From: Moniliella sp. 'wahieum' | Taxonomy: Eukaryota; Basidiomycota; Moniliellomycetes; Moniliellales; Moniliellaceae | Assembly (NCBI GenBank): GCA_003971905.1 | Contig: RSEE01000097.1 | Coordinates: 1 to 64,000 of the forward strand | Direction of reading: 5' to 3' | Length of the DNA: 64,000 nucleotides | Part shown: one piece after another, positions 11,659-23,279 of the stretch | Position numbering within the stretch: the stretch's first letter is position 1 | Layout: the number at the start of each line of letters is the position of its first letter | The notes under the pieces: model-generated | Database searches by the model: none | Told to the model about the DNA's origin: nothing | What the model saw: the letters and a program-made list of their open reading frames with translations, nothing else | Translations under genes and position numbers: made by a program

Positions 11659-14600
11659 GCAGCGGTAACTAGGTCTGCCGGCCCCTCCATACTTCCCCCC
11701 GGCCAGTTATTGTTTCCCCTGCCTTCCGCCTCCCGCCTTCGGGTCTCTGTCTCTACTTCCCGCCCCCATGAGTTTCATGCCCTGATTACCACTCGGGTTC
11801 TTCCTCTGGTTCTCCTCTGGTTTTCCTCTGGTTCTTCCTCTGGTTCTTTCCTCTGGTTCTCAACAAGATTACTGCCTACTCTGCCCTCGTCCTCGTCTGA
11901 TCCTCGCCCTGCTCATCGCACTGCGCCTCGTCCTATTCCTTATCCTGCGCCGGCTTGCGCTCGCAACTACACTCCTCGACTGTATGGCCTTCCTTTTTTC
12001 TTGGGCCTCGTCTGATCTTAAAATAGTATCTCTCTTTCGGCGTTTTGCTCTCCCTCCTTCCCTCTCTCCCCTTCTTCCTGTTGCTTCGTTCCTTGCCTTG
12101 CCTCTTGCCGCTTGCCTCTTGCCTCTGCCTCCCCTTAATTCTCGCTCTCGATCTCCCACTCTCACCCACCGTTTCCTCGCCGTATTCTGTGGATCCGTGT
12201 CCGTTTTTCTTTAACCCCCCCCCCCCGTCTCACTTCCTTCCTACTAAGCACCCCTGATCGATGCGCCCCTATCCTAAAGAAGGCCAGACTCGCTGGTGCG
12301 TCCGCGTGGCTGTTTGCAACGCTTGCCTGCATGAGAGCACGGTCTGGCCTCGGAGGCGCTCTTGATTGAAGCTTATAGTTTGAGTGAGACGTTGATGTTC
12401 GAACCGCACATAAGAATCGATCTTTGCTTGGTGATTTGTTCCCGTTCAACGACAGTATAGAGTAGTAAACTCAAGACTCAGTTGAGTAGTATAGTATATA
12501 TATCCTGATTTACTGATCACGAGTCAGTAAGAGGTACAATGCACGAAAGTAGTACCACGTACTGACAACGCTCGATCGTCAGTGGCTTAGTTTTTGTTGG
12601 CTTAGTGCACAAGCTAGACCAAAATGGTACGGTTGCGATTGGGATGGGACGCGCGGGAAGTGGGGGGACCTGACAGAGAGAAGAGAGAAGCGAGATCGTC
12701 TCCCTGGCTCATATTCAAAGGTCTTCTGGTGGCGGGATGCGGAATATGCGTGCACACCGCAAAACACGGCACACAGGCAACACCTGCCCCTGAGCCGCTC
12801 CTCGTCATTTCGTCCCGAGTACGTTTTCTGCAACTGTAGACCGTCTACTACCAAGAACGCGAGGTTGAAGAATGGAGTTTTGAAGAAGAGGTATAGGAAA
12901 CTCTAAGAGAAGGGCATACGACCTAATTGAGTTCAGCACATCGCCGAAGAGGTAGAGGGAGCGTCTGGGCCAACCATACGCTATAAGGACGTAGGAATAT
13001 ATGGGCATCACGCCGCATCAACCTCCCCACTACCCAATGCAGTCGTCAGAGGCGGTGAAGAGAAGGCACGGCAGAGGGTGCAATGTCGGCTCCAGTGGCT
13101 TCAGATGGCTCTCCTGTGTGCGGAACTCAGGGGGCGGAAGGCGGGGGATGAAGACAGACTGTCACGGGCAAAGATGGGCTAGCAAAAACCCGGCGGAGCC
13201 TATGCGTCCCCCTTCGCCTTCCTAACCCAGTCCCCAGGTTGGTCATAGGGTCAGATTCGATCTGATCCGATCTCACCTGAGGCCCGTCTGCTCTACCCAA
13301 CCATAGAGCACGCTCCCGTATCCAACTCAGTTCGATCTCGGCTGGCAATCCCGCCAGCACGATGACCTGGTCTATACGTATCCGCGCGACAATGATATAT
13401 CTCTTGCCCAAGTGAATTGGTGGCCATCGCATGACCACCCAATTGTCAGTATCTTCCTTTGCAATGATAGTCGCCCCGTGCCTTACCTTACCTTTCTAGC
13501 TTGCCCGTGCCGCAACCGTTTAGCCCTGTTGGTTTCCCCCTGTCCCCTCTGTTCTTCCTCTATTGCGTTTTGTTTCCCTTTTAATCCTTGTCTGTTAGCA
13601 AAATGGTTCACACGGTTTTCCCCCACGGTCCATTGACGTCTCCCCCTACTCCTCTCGCCTACTGCTCAACCCAGTACAGGCAACTCATCTTAGTTGCTCC
13701 AGGCAACTCATAGTTGGTCCTCTCCAGTAGCTCCCGTCTTCAGATCGCCGTTCTTCAGTCCACCCACAGTTCTTGTGTGCCTCACAGGAGCCCACCCGCC
13801 AAGTTCCAGCTCAGTTCAGCCGCGTGTGATCCACGCCGCCCCCAATCCCAGTCCAGCTCCAGTCTCTGCTGTCTCCTCCCTTCCGTGAGGCCGAAGACTT
13901 CAGACACGCTACTTTGCCACACTTGTAGCCGCCTCTGCTATGCGCCGAGAGGCCTCTCCTTGTCCCTAAGCCCTCTCGGATCCACCAATCAGCCCCCCAC
14001 TCGCGTAACTACCGTGAGTGGACCTTAGGACCTCCAATGGATTATTGTACCCCAAAACGGTGCCATCCCATGAGGACAGTCAGAGGCGCATTTACACGTG
14101 CGCACAAGGGACGAGGAGGCGTCATATTGTGTGTGTCGATTCTCCCCTCCAGGACGTCCAAACGGCAGCTGCACCGATTCTTCTGGGGCTCTTCAACCAA
14201 TCGCGCCTACGTCGTCCCCAATCCCAAATCAGGGCCACGGTACAATCACGTTGAAGGTCACCATCGTCTGTACCAGCACACCAGACCGACAGTTCATTGT
14301 CCCGTATGGGAGCTAGGTCAAACAACCTGTGTGTGACCCTTCTGGCACTAGACCATTACTCTCTGTCCGGATTCCTGCACTTTCTCTGTATTCCTGTGTT
14401 TTGGCTTCCCCCGCTGTCGTTACAGGTTACAGGTGATGGCGGGTGGCCGATCCAGGTCAAGCATATCCTCTCTCCCCTTGTTTCCCTTGCCTGAGTTAGG
14501 TCTACGTCAAGACCATAGGCTGGCTTGGGCTGAACGTTAATGTGCAGCTATAAACTGTGAGGATGGCGGTGGTAAGGTCATCACATAATTCAGCTGCATA

Positions 14601-17568
14601 ACTCGCGCAAGAGCTATGCCCTCCCCCCCCCCCCATTCACAAGAAGGGAGAAGAAAAACAGAGCACTGCTGCTGCAGTGTCACAGGTCGTATGTCACCAG
14701 TGTTCAATTCATTTGCACAACAGGAACAACCTATAGCAAGTCCCACAACACAAAAAGATGGGGTTGAACGCCGGATATAATTTGGCTATAGTTCGGCTGC
14801 TTTGAATGATTTCGTGCTCTGGGGGGAACGGCTCGATGCACCCCCTGAAGTTACAGTAGGCCAAGGACTTGTACGCATGTCGGAATAGTTCTAATGTGGG
14901 ATCTCCCGAGAAAGAATCAACTGTAGAGGCGGATAGAGAGGAGAAATGTATGGGGGGGGATACAGCCAAAACCATAATCGAAGTGACGTTAAATGGAACC
15001 AGACAGCCCATTACAACTGGTTTCGTTTGTTACGACGCCAGAAAAAAAACCACAACACAGCCCCTTTTTCATGGATAACCCTTCCATTTTGGTTCGACAT
15101 CCGTTACAAGAAAACTGACAAAACTACGACGGCAGCCACATTACTATCTGGTTTGGGTCGGCATTTACCCCATAACCACCGGGAATGTGTGGTGGTTACG
15201 CACCCTTTGCGTGAACAGAGTGATCCTGAACGCAACAGAGGGAGAGGATAGTCACCCAGGATGCTACTGTTCTCACGACAGTAAAGCGTATTGGGTCAAC
15301 ACCTTGTGCCCGGAAAAATGCTGGATGCAGTGAAAGCACTTACGTGGAATTGCCGAGACGTTGAAAGCCGCAATAGTGACCGCCATAGCGACCATAAGGT
15401 GCCTACAGCCCTCGGTGGCAGGACATACAGACAGTGTGATGACATTTTACGCGAACAGCGGATTGAGGCGGAAGGCGAATCTTTTTCGGCAAGCGATACG
15501 CCCAGGCGGACGCCGACGGGTCAGGACCTGCTCGGACAACTAAGTAGTGAGACATAAGCCTACTTGGATTCCACTAGCATTGTTCCTTCGTTTTCAGCGG
15601 GGTCCATCTCCCCCCCGGGCCTACGACTGGATCATACTAAATTACATTGATAATCGGCTAAGGCGTTCTGCAGTAAATACTTCATTGGGAGCAGTCAGGA
15701 CGACCCACAGACCATGCCCGACCTGTTCCGGCGATGATTCGACCATCGGAAGTCTGCGTAGCATCCTTACATCGACTGAACCCGCTTAGCACAGCTTCAA
15801 GAAGCCCAGTCTAAGATAGCCAAGAGTACAAATGTGTCGGTAGCCGAACTTGATTGGGCGGTGAATGCGAGCGATGTGCCCAGGCGACAGTGGTGAAGAG
15901 CCAGGAGGATATACCGCGACACCGTTTTCTCGACTACGTTCAGCATTGCACGACAGTCCAAATCCCACCACGCTACCTATAACTCGGGTGGCTTCTCGGA
16001 CAACGCCGACACACATATTTGTGCCATGCCCCTTGGTTCGTTGCTTGGTCTACTGATATCCGCCGTGCATCCGTGTCCAGTTGCCTATTTCAATTTTGAG
16101 CATGCTCACATGGTATAAGTCGACGGAATAGAGTTGGCCAGAGCTGCTTCTGACATCATCTGAGAACTTGCTTGCCATCACCTTGGGATGAACACTACCA
16201 CTTATTATTGTGGGCCTCATGTCTCGGTTCTTTGAATCAACTCAGAGAGGCGCTTCTCAGGTAAAAAAAAAATGTTGCGTGAAGTAGTCTGGCAAGTCCA
16301 CTCATCCGTGGCTAGGAGCAGGGGTGTGTGTACGGAGGGAGCCAAACATATCTGCGAAGTCGGGTCAATAAAATCTTGACGCAAACCAAGCCGCCCAAGG
16401 CTCTAATGGACAAAAGATAAATGACTTTTGCGATGCAGGTACGGCTGAGTCAATATAGTCGGTTGCGGAGGAGGGTATTGGGATTCAAGCAGACGAGGGA
16501 ATGAAAGAGCTTCATAAGAACCTAACGCTGTTGCGTAGTCATAATATGACTTAGGAATACTATTAGACGGGATATTGCATATCGAGTTGGACGTTGACCT
16601 CCCGACTAAGTGAACGAGGAAGAGGGAGAGAAACGAGGCGAATATACGCGAGACAATCTGGACCTCGCTATATGTCCAACTATTGGCCCGCCTTAAATTT
16701 TTCTCTTTCCCTCCCTCATCAGCCTTGCATTCGCATACATCCTCGGCTTCTCGCCTGATGTATGGCCCTGTGCAGCATGAAACGGGATTCGCAAGCACAG
16801 TGTTTGCTCGAACCTAGCATCCTTCTTGGGTCGGATGAATCTTTTCTGCATTCCCGAGAGTGTTGTCTGTACTGACGCAATTGTTTCAACGATGTGCCCA
16901 CGCCAATGCGAGCTTGGGATGCACCATTGCGTCTGAAATATTTTTTCTTCGAGAAATGCCATACGGAAGTAATGACGAGATTGATCTACGGATCTTGAGA
17001 AGGAAATGTTTTCAATAACAAGATCATTTTGATTGGAATTGTTCAGTGGGACGCATAGTCAATGCTACTTAAGTCGAGGAAAGATATTCACTATGGCAAC
17101 ATAACATATCTAACTTGTTCAAGCGAAATGACAGTTCAATGAGTATGAAAATCTAACAGATTACGGTGTGTTGCGTGGCTAAAGAAAACCGTGTTTTATG
17201 GCCCATTTCTCGTCTCTGGCCATGTGTAAACACTGGCGTTCCCTTCATGTTTACGACCTGGCAATTCTGCACATGTCGGCGGCAGTGGTCGCTCGAATGT
17301 TTAATCACCCGGGTAACAAGAGCAAATGATCCCATTGGAAGGTGGGGCCCAGTCTACCTATCAGAACCATGGTACACGTACCCAGCTGACAGCACCTCAC
17401 ACCTTGGATGCTTTTCCATCCGTCACTCCCTTATGCTCTGCCCTGACTGGCTCGTTTCTTTGATTTGAATGGCACTTCCATCTCCTCTTTCTTACTGCAG
17501 TCCTGTTACTGTCTACGTCACCTTTCCGGTTGTCCTGCAATTACAACGTACTGTCTTGTTACAGCGCA
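11659..17568. other. Gene-poor region
   Basis: About 5.9 kb without a gene I can support. It starts with a CT-rich stretch (11700-12260) including a CCTCTGGTT repeat near 11795-11860. A fragment at 13335-13480 translates to DLVYTYPRDNDISLAQVNWW plus following residues and may be a repeat remnant; 14020-14330 is open in several frames without a recognised domain. Base composition is less GC-rich than in the gene blocks. The right edge is the copia insertion site. Confidence 0.5.
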
Positions 17569-17573
17569 TCAGT

Positions 17574-17733
17574 TGTCGGCCTCGCTACTACCACAGAATG
17601 TGAGCACTGAACGTCGTATTGGACTAAGAAGCTTCTGCGACTGACTCGTCCAGAAGACTGGTGCGAGCTCGGAAGGAATGAAAGCTGACTCACGTGACTC
17701 AGGGTCCGCGCGGTCCTAGGACGGATGTCAACA
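17574..17733 (-). repeat. 3' LTR of the copia element
   Basis: 160 bp, identical to the copy at 22474-22633. The stop codon of the reverse transcriptase frame lies in its first bases (TGTTGA on the minus strand). Confidence 0.97.
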
Positions 17734-19386
17734 CCCCCGCTGACCGGAGGGCCCAGTCATGTGGACTGGATCCATCTCCTCGACGCGGAGTTGAGCAAGA
17801 TGGCTTGTCAGGGCGGGACGGCCGAGAGGCTTGGTGAGGACGTCCGCTGGGTTCCTTTCGCCGGGGATGTGTACAAGTATGGCCTCGCCCGAGTCCACGT
17901 GTTGCCGTACATTGTGGTACCGGATCTTCAGCTCTCGGAGCTTGCCGGTGCTGCCAAATTTGTGGGCGAGATCGACGACAGACTTATTGTCGCAATACCA
18001 ATGAATGGGTGTACCCTCGCCGATGGCCCCAAGCTCGATCATGATGTTCTTGACATAGTTGGCGTCAACCAGTCCATCATATCCTGCCGTATATTCGGCG
18101 GCGGCGGTACTGGTAACGCTCTTCGGCTGAAGAATGGATCGCCACGACACCGGCACACCGTACACCATCAGTAGGCATCCAGATGTGGAGCGTGCCTGGA
18201 TGGGATCTCCCGCCAAGTCGGAATCTGTATACAGCGCAATGGCCGGTGCATCTGATGTTGGGGTCAACCTCAGGCCCTTTCCTCGAGTATGGTACAGGTA
18301 GCGAAGGAAGTCATCGACTGCTTGATGATGCTGCTGCGATGGGTCGGCAGCGGCTCTGCTGAGGGCCGTGATAGCGAAGAGGGAGTCAGGCCGGCCCATT
18401 CGTGCAGCCCACAGTCCCGATCCGATCTTCCCCTGATATGCCTTGCGCAAGGCTGGGAGGGATGGGGGTTCAGGGTCGGCACGGGGCGGTATCATCCGTA
18501 CGGGATGTGGGAGAGTCCGGATCCACGGGGCTTTGATGTGGTGCTTTGCCACCACTTCCTCGATGAACTTTGGTTGGCTCAGGTACAGCTCCCCACCGAT
18601 CCGATCGTATTGGCATCCCAGGTGGTAGTGAAGGGGACCGTTACCACGAACATCAATGTGTGTGTTTATCTCGGCCATAAACTCCTCGTACTTTTGGTGT
18701 GACTTGCATGCGAGGAGCAGATCGTCGGTGTGGACCGCCAGGAGGATCTGCTCACCCGGTGGTGCAGCGCGCACGAACAAGCAGGGCTCGGTCAAGCTTT
18801 GCGTGAAGCCGAGCTTGTCACGCAGCAGGTTCCGGATGTATCGTGCCCAGTTTGCTCCGCTCTGATGTAGCCCGTATAGACTCTTCTTGAGACGCCACAC
18901 GCGACCACCCGCTTCGGGGAAGTAGGGGGGTGGGCGGATGTAGACTGCTTCTTCGAGGGGGGCGTTCAGGTACGCTGCATTGACGTCCGCCGAGAAGAGG
19001 CCAAACTTATACTTCTCGGCCAGCACGACGAGGGTCAGGATGGCAGGTGTGCGCACCGATGGTGCGAACGTCTGGCCCCAAGTCTCGGCCGATTGTTGGT
19101 GTCCGCCCGCGACAAAGCGCGCGCGGTGGCGCAGGAACCGGCCCTCGGCGTCCGTCTTTGTGGTGATGCGCCATAGTCCTATGAGGATTTGTGCACCCGG
19201 TGGTGGGTACGTAGCCTCGTAGGTGCCGTATCGCGCGAGTGTGGCCACCTCGTCGGCCATAGCCTGCTTGACCATGGCAAAGGAGGGGTGAGTCTCGAGA
19301 CCCTTGAGCGTCTTGGGAGCGAGGGGTACGCCATCCTTGGTGAGCTGAACCGTGTCCGGGTGGATGGGTGCGCTGAGAGCAGTCAT
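17728..19386 (-). CDS. Copia pol: reverse transcriptase and RNase H
   Basis: 552 residues, uninterrupted. The copia RVT_2 reverse transcriptase starts near residue 40 (GLWRITTKTDAEGRFLRHRA, then FSADVNAAYLNAPLEEAVYI and LKKSLYGLHQSGANW). The catalytic pair is in VHTDDLLLA, where both Asp are kept and the usual Tyr is replaced by His as in many fungal copia elements. RNase H follows (YTDSDLAGD, STSGCLLMVYGVPVSW, AAAEYTA, WYCDNKSVVDLA, HIPGERNPADVLTKPLGR). The likely start ATG overlaps the TGA of the integrase frame as ATGA (19383-19386), so this part could be made by frameshifting or termination-reinitiation, or the original fusion was broken by an indel. The frame ends inside the 3' LTR. Confidence 0.93.
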   Translation of the reverse strand: MTALSAPIHPDTVQLTKDGVPLAPKTLKGLETHPSFAMVKQAMADEVATLARYGTYEATYPPPGAQILIGLWRITTKTDAEGRFLRHRARFVAGGHQQSAETWGQTFAPSVRTPAILTLVVLAEKYKFGLFSADVNAAYLNAPLEEAVYIRPPPYFPEAGGRVWRLKKSLYGLHQSGANWARYIRNLLRDKLGFTQSLTEPCLFVRAAPPGEQILLAVHTDDLLLACKSHQKYEEFMAEINTHIDVRGNGPLHYHLGCQYDRIGGELYLSQPKFIEEVVAKHHIKAPWIRTLPHPVRMIPPRADPEPPSLPALRKAYQGKIGSGLWAARMGRPDSLFAITALSRAAADPSQQHHQAVDDFLRYLYHTRGKGLRLTPTSDAPAIALYTDSDLAGDPIQARSTSGCLLMVYGVPVSWRSILQPKSVTSTAAAEYTAGYDGLVDANYVKNIMIELGAIGEGTPIHWYCDNKSVVDLAHKFGSTGKLRELKIRYHNVRQHVDSGEAILVHIPGERNPADVLTKPLGRPALTSHLAQLRVEEMDPVHMTGPSGQRGC

Positions 19387-21171
19387 GGCGGCGTATTCGG
19401 GAGGTTGAACTGTGTCGGCAAACGGGGGGGCGGATGTGTCAGGTAGGGGGCGGGCGATGCCGATCTCTGGTGCGGCGCAGTGGGGCGTGGCGGCTGCAGC
19501 ACGAGCATGGTAGGTCGTGTCGGTGGGGTCGTCAGCGATTGGGAGTGTGTGCAGGTCGAGGGAGGTGCGGGTGGTGCGCTGGCGGAGGGGGTAGCGGCGC
19601 GGAGGGGGGGGGTGGTGGGAGCGGGTGTCTGGGGTGTGGCGGCGGTTCGGGGCATGGGTGCTGCCGCGGCTGGCGGAGTAGGGTTAGCGTCTTTTTCACT
19701 GTCGATTTTAATTTGAGGTGATTTGGAGATGTCGGGTGGGAAGTGGTCGGGGTGGAGATGGGGGTAGATGGCGTTGCCCCATTTGTACGGTTTCGACCAG
19801 CGGTAGGTGAAGGTACCCAGGGATGGTTGGTATGTGGCGAAGAGCCATCCCTTTGATCCGCGCTGATGGTGGTATCCTACCAGCATACCTTCCTCTGCCC
19901 GCGCGCTGAGCTTGTGCTCGCGGCGTGACTCGGGCAGATGGAGGTATGCAACGCGGCCAAAGGGTTGCATCGGTAACGAGTATGCGTGGCCTTTGTATCG
20001 CTCAAATCGCGATTTGTTGTCTTCCCCGGATGTTTTGAGTGGCATTTGGTTTTGGGTGAAGCACGCAGCGTGGAGGCTGTGTTCCCACCAGTCCGACGTC
20101 GGAAGACCTGTACCCAAGAGCAACTGCCTTGCACGAGTCGTTATGGTTCGGATGGCACGCTCAGCCACACCGTTGCTAGCACTCTGCCCCGGGATTGTCC
20201 GTTCTGACGTGATGCCTTGCTCGTCCAGAAAAGGTTGCAGTGCGCTTGTCAATTCGGGGGCGTTGTCCGTGCGCAAAGTCCGCAGCAGTCTGTCCGGGCC
20301 GTAGCGTTGCTCCCGCAATATGAGGTTCCGCAGTTCCTTCGTTGCAGCGCCCTTTGTCGGGATCGCTGTGGTGAAGACGTACCGCGTGAAGTCATCAACG
20401 GCGACGAGGGCGTATCCGTGCCCCATGCCGGTTACCCGGGGGAGGTCTACTACGTCGACGTGGAGGACCTCGAAAGGTCTTTTGGATCGGAGGCGGTCCC
20501 GGCTCGGATGGGGCGATGCTGTCGCTAGTGCCACCGCGCATGTTGGGCAATCCCACTCTGAACGACAGAGGGAGATATGCTTGGCTGTGACGCGGAGGCC
20601 TGCGGTTTCCGATCGTGTAAGCCAGGGGAGGAGGTCGATGGCTGCGTGGTTCCAGCGTTTGTGGGCTTTAGAGACGTGGTCCAGGGCCAGGGATGCTGCG
20701 AGGGAGTTTGGGGTTGAGGGTGGGTCGGCCGGTTTGATCGGTTTGGTCGCCATGGCCCGCAGGGGTGTGGGTGGCGTTCGCGGGTTGTGTAAGATCGTGA
20801 ATTGATAGTCACTGCCGGTTACTTTTCGTAGGGTGGATCCTGGGTTACCAAGCCAGATACCCTTCTGGTGTGGGGCGAAGTATGATGCGATTCCGGTGTT
20901 CGACAGGTGTGCTACACTGACGAGATTTCGGGCTGAAACGGGGCATGTATAGGCTGTTGGGGAGTTTTATCTCCATTTGGTGTCCTCCTAAGCATCGGAT
21001 ACGGATTGTGGCCGTGCCTCGTCCTTCCGCCTTTACATGTGTCCCGTTAGCAACCTCTATCTCGTCGTCGCAAGGGGTCATGGATGTGAAGACGGATTTG
21101 TCTTTCCAAATGGATGGGAATGCCCCACTGTCATATAATGCCCGGATGATTCGCATTTCGCCCCCGAGTTC
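19383..21171 (-). CDS. Copia pol: protease and integrase (frame broken once)
   Basis: Directly after the gag stop codon the same frame continues with ELGGEMRIIRALYDSGAFPS, whose DSGA is the aspartic protease active site. At about 20933-20943 the reading must move by one base (from LYMPRF to SARNLVSVAHLSNTGIASYF), a typical copia protease-to-integrase junction, then passes through KGIWLGNPGST. The integrase zinc region has HKRWNH and CRSEWDCPTC; the catalytic core shows LHVDVVDL, LRTDNAPELTS and NGVAERAIR, giving the DD-E triad. The C-terminal part (19385-19750) is Pro/Thr/Ala-rich and ends in TGA at 19383-19385. The single-base break may be a consensus error or an inactivating mutation. Confidence 0.88.
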
Positions 21172-22419
21172 CTAGTAGTCAGCTGTGCCCGCATCAACGT
21201 CAATCACTTCAGACTCGGGAGAGCTCGCTCTCTGAGCGACGTGAGCGTTGGCTCGGCCTGGGTTGCGCGGAGGGACAACAGGTTTATTAGACGTCGCGCT
21301 GCGCCAGGGTTGGTTGGTGCGGTCTTGCCCCTTGGTCTTTGTGTCCGCGAGGTTGTCGTCGCCGGCTTTGCCCCCGCTGGAGTTTTTTCCCCCGCTGGTG
21401 GGTCGTCCCCCGCTGTCGGGTCGAGTCCAAGGCGTTCCTCCGTTGACCGGCTTGCCTCCGTTTCTCTTCCTTTCTCCACCGGGATACGTGGCGGCTGGTA
21501 TGTCCATCACGGCCTGCCGTAACTTGTCTAGACTCGAGCGCTCTTCACGCTGGCGAATGCTCATGTCGCGTAAGCCGAGTAGGATCCCAGTGCGTTCCTG
21601 CTCTTCCGTAAGTGGGATGCCCGCTCGCGTCAGGCTTGCACTGATCTCTTCCATGTAGTCGAGGTAGTCTCGACCCGATCGGTTTCCTTGGTCGGCCGAA
21701 AAGTAGCGAATGAGTAGAGGCCCTCTGTTTGCGGTAGGCGTATATCCATACCGCTGACGCAGCATGTTCAGCGTGTCCTGGGTGCATGATATTTCGTGGT
21801 GGGTGCGGATCGTCCGGAAGAGGGTTGACGGCATGGCTTCCCTAAGAAGGTTGTGCAAGCGTCTGTCGAGGTCCTCGGTGAAGTAGCGGGAGCTGCGACC
21901 ATTCTGGACGACGTCGCTTGCGTGGGGGTGGGCATCTGTTATCGCGAAGAGAAATTCGTCTTCCCAAGCGCTGTAGGCGGACGGGTCTTTGTTCAGATCA
22001 GGCCACTTGATATTCTTGGTGGGAGACTCGCGTAGTGATCTGTAAAGGTCGTACTCGGGTCGCGAGGCTGCGCCTGTAGGTGCCCCCAAAGTTGCGTTGG
22101 GTTGAGTTTCCATTTGGTGGATGTTTTGCACCACAAAATTCGTAGCCCGTCGAACCCAGTTTGTCGTGATAGACGTAGGTTCGTCCTTCCATCCAAGCCA
22201 CTCGGCTCTGTCGTGTATAGCTCTGTTGATCTTCTCTTTAACGACATCGATGTCGTTCGTCTTCTTGAACCACAGGTGCGCTTCGGCGCAAAGCATCATG
22301 AGTTCCTCGTTGTCGGTGCCAATCGGTGGCGGATCGCGACCGGTTGGTGTCCAGTAATCGCGCTTGTTCACCATTGTGGTGTCGCTGACCGAGAGATCGG
22401 TGTTAGCGTTGGCGCCCAT
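21172..22419 (-). CDS. Copia gag
   Basis: About 415 residues from MGANANTDLSVSD (ATG at 22417-22419), the first ATG inside the element; the open frame extends further upstream through the LTR, so that longer start is not used. The central part is a helical UBN2/copia-type gag (region around RRLHNLLREAMPSTLFRTIR and YLDYMEEISASLTRAGIPLT). The C-terminal part is basic and Gly-rich but has no CCHC zinc knuckle in this frame. It ends at an amber codon (TAG at 21172-21174, context TAC-TAG-GAA) that is followed in frame by the protease, which suggests possible readthrough. Confidence 0.85.
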   Translation of the reverse strand: MGANANTDLSVSDTTMVNKRDYWTPTGRDPPPIGTDNEELMMLCAEAHLWFKKTNDIDVVKEKINRAIHDRAEWLGWKDEPTSITTNWVRRATNFVVQNIHQMETQPNATLGAPTGAASRPEYDLYRSLRESPTKNIKWPDLNKDPSAYSAWEDEFLFAITDAHPHASDVVQNGRSSRYFTEDLDRRLHNLLREAMPSTLFRTIRTHHEISCTQDTLNMLRQRYGYTPTANRGPLLIRYFSADQGNRSGRDYLDYMEEISASLTRAGIPLTEEQERTGILLGLRDMSIRQREERSSLDKLRQAVMDIPAATYPGGERKRNGGKPVNGGTPWTRPDSGGRPTSGGKNSSGGKAGDDNLADTKTKGQDRTNQPWRSATSNKPVVPPRNPGRANAHVAQRASSPESEVIDVDAGTADY

Positions 22420-22473
22420 GGTTGTGGGTGTAGTTTTGGCCAGCTCAGGGATGAGCAGATAAGGATGTAACTC

Positions 22474-22633
22474 TGTCGGCCTCGCTACTACCACAGAATG
22501 TGAGCACTGAACGTCGTATTGGACTAAGAAGCTTCTGCGACTGACTCGTCCAGAAGACTGGTGCGAGCTCGGAAGGAATGAAAGCTGACTCACGTGACTC
22601 AGGGTCCGCGCGGTCCTAGGACGGATGTCAACA
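22474..22633 (-). repeat. 5' LTR of the copia element
   Basis: 160 bp, identical to 17574-17733; transcription of the element should start here on the minus strand. Outer flank carries TCAGT (22634-22638). Confidence 0.97.
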
Positions 22634-22638
22634 TCAGT

Positions 22639-23279
22639 AGCCTTGCTCCCCAATCCGTCGTCCCGATTAAAGAACTGTCCGACAGTCCGTCGTCAACTAC
22701 TTAGCTCAGCTCCAATCTGTTCTGACTCTAGATCAACCCTGAAACACATCATTGGTATGTCCTCCTCACTGAAGAGAAAGCACCCTTAAACTGTTGATTG
22801 GGCCCCAGTCCCGGGTCCAACCCGTGGTACAGTTCTTGTCTTTCGTCTGTTTTGCCGGCTACGCTCTCTGATACTAACCTTCCCCCTTTTAGAGACCTAT
22901 ACTTCTCATATACCTCAGACACAGTCCTGTGTGTGACAACGACCTTGCTTCCTCCCATCCCCCCCTGCCCCTCGTCTTTAATACAGCTTGGAAACTACAT
23001 TTTGTTTGACATCCTCAGACTCCATGGGTTCTTGGCTCGGTTCCGACTTGCTGATTGCCAGTATGAAAGTGAGGAAAAGATTGAGAGTGGCATCCGTGTT
23101 GGGCATTTAATACAGAAGATTCTAGGGCGTCATGGGCGTGCCCCGGACAGGAGCCAGTCCCATAGTTTAGGGGTGCTTTCCCTTGGATAAGGACAAGCCA
23201 CTTACGGTTGATCGAACCCGAACATTACCGCGGGGTCAGAACGGAACTATAGAGACGAAGTGAGGCATCTCATTGGGGC
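22639..23279. other. Sequence right of the copia element
   Basis: No supported gene. The open frames here are short and show no domain. Confidence 0.5.

Larger units (their letters stand above)
17574..22633 (-). mobile_element. Ty1/copia LTR retrotransposon, full length
   Basis: A 5060-bp element with direct LTRs of 160 bp that are identical base for base, each beginning TG and ending CA as written on the plus strand. It is flanked by the 5-bp target duplication TCAGT (17569-17573 and 22634-22638). Internal minus-strand coding has copia order: gag, protease, integrase, then reverse transcriptase and RNase H. Integrase before reverse transcriptase separates it from Ty3/gypsy. A G-rich tract (AGCGGGGG) sits next to the 3' LTR at 17734-17741. 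The sequence after the 5' LTR (GAGTTACATCC on the minus strand) shows no primer-binding site I could assign to a tRNA. Identical LTRs imply recent insertion, although the coding frames are interrupted. Confidence 0.96.

Noticed and set aside
18289-22470. Plus-strand open frames across the copia element
   Set aside because: Antisense shadows of gag and pol.
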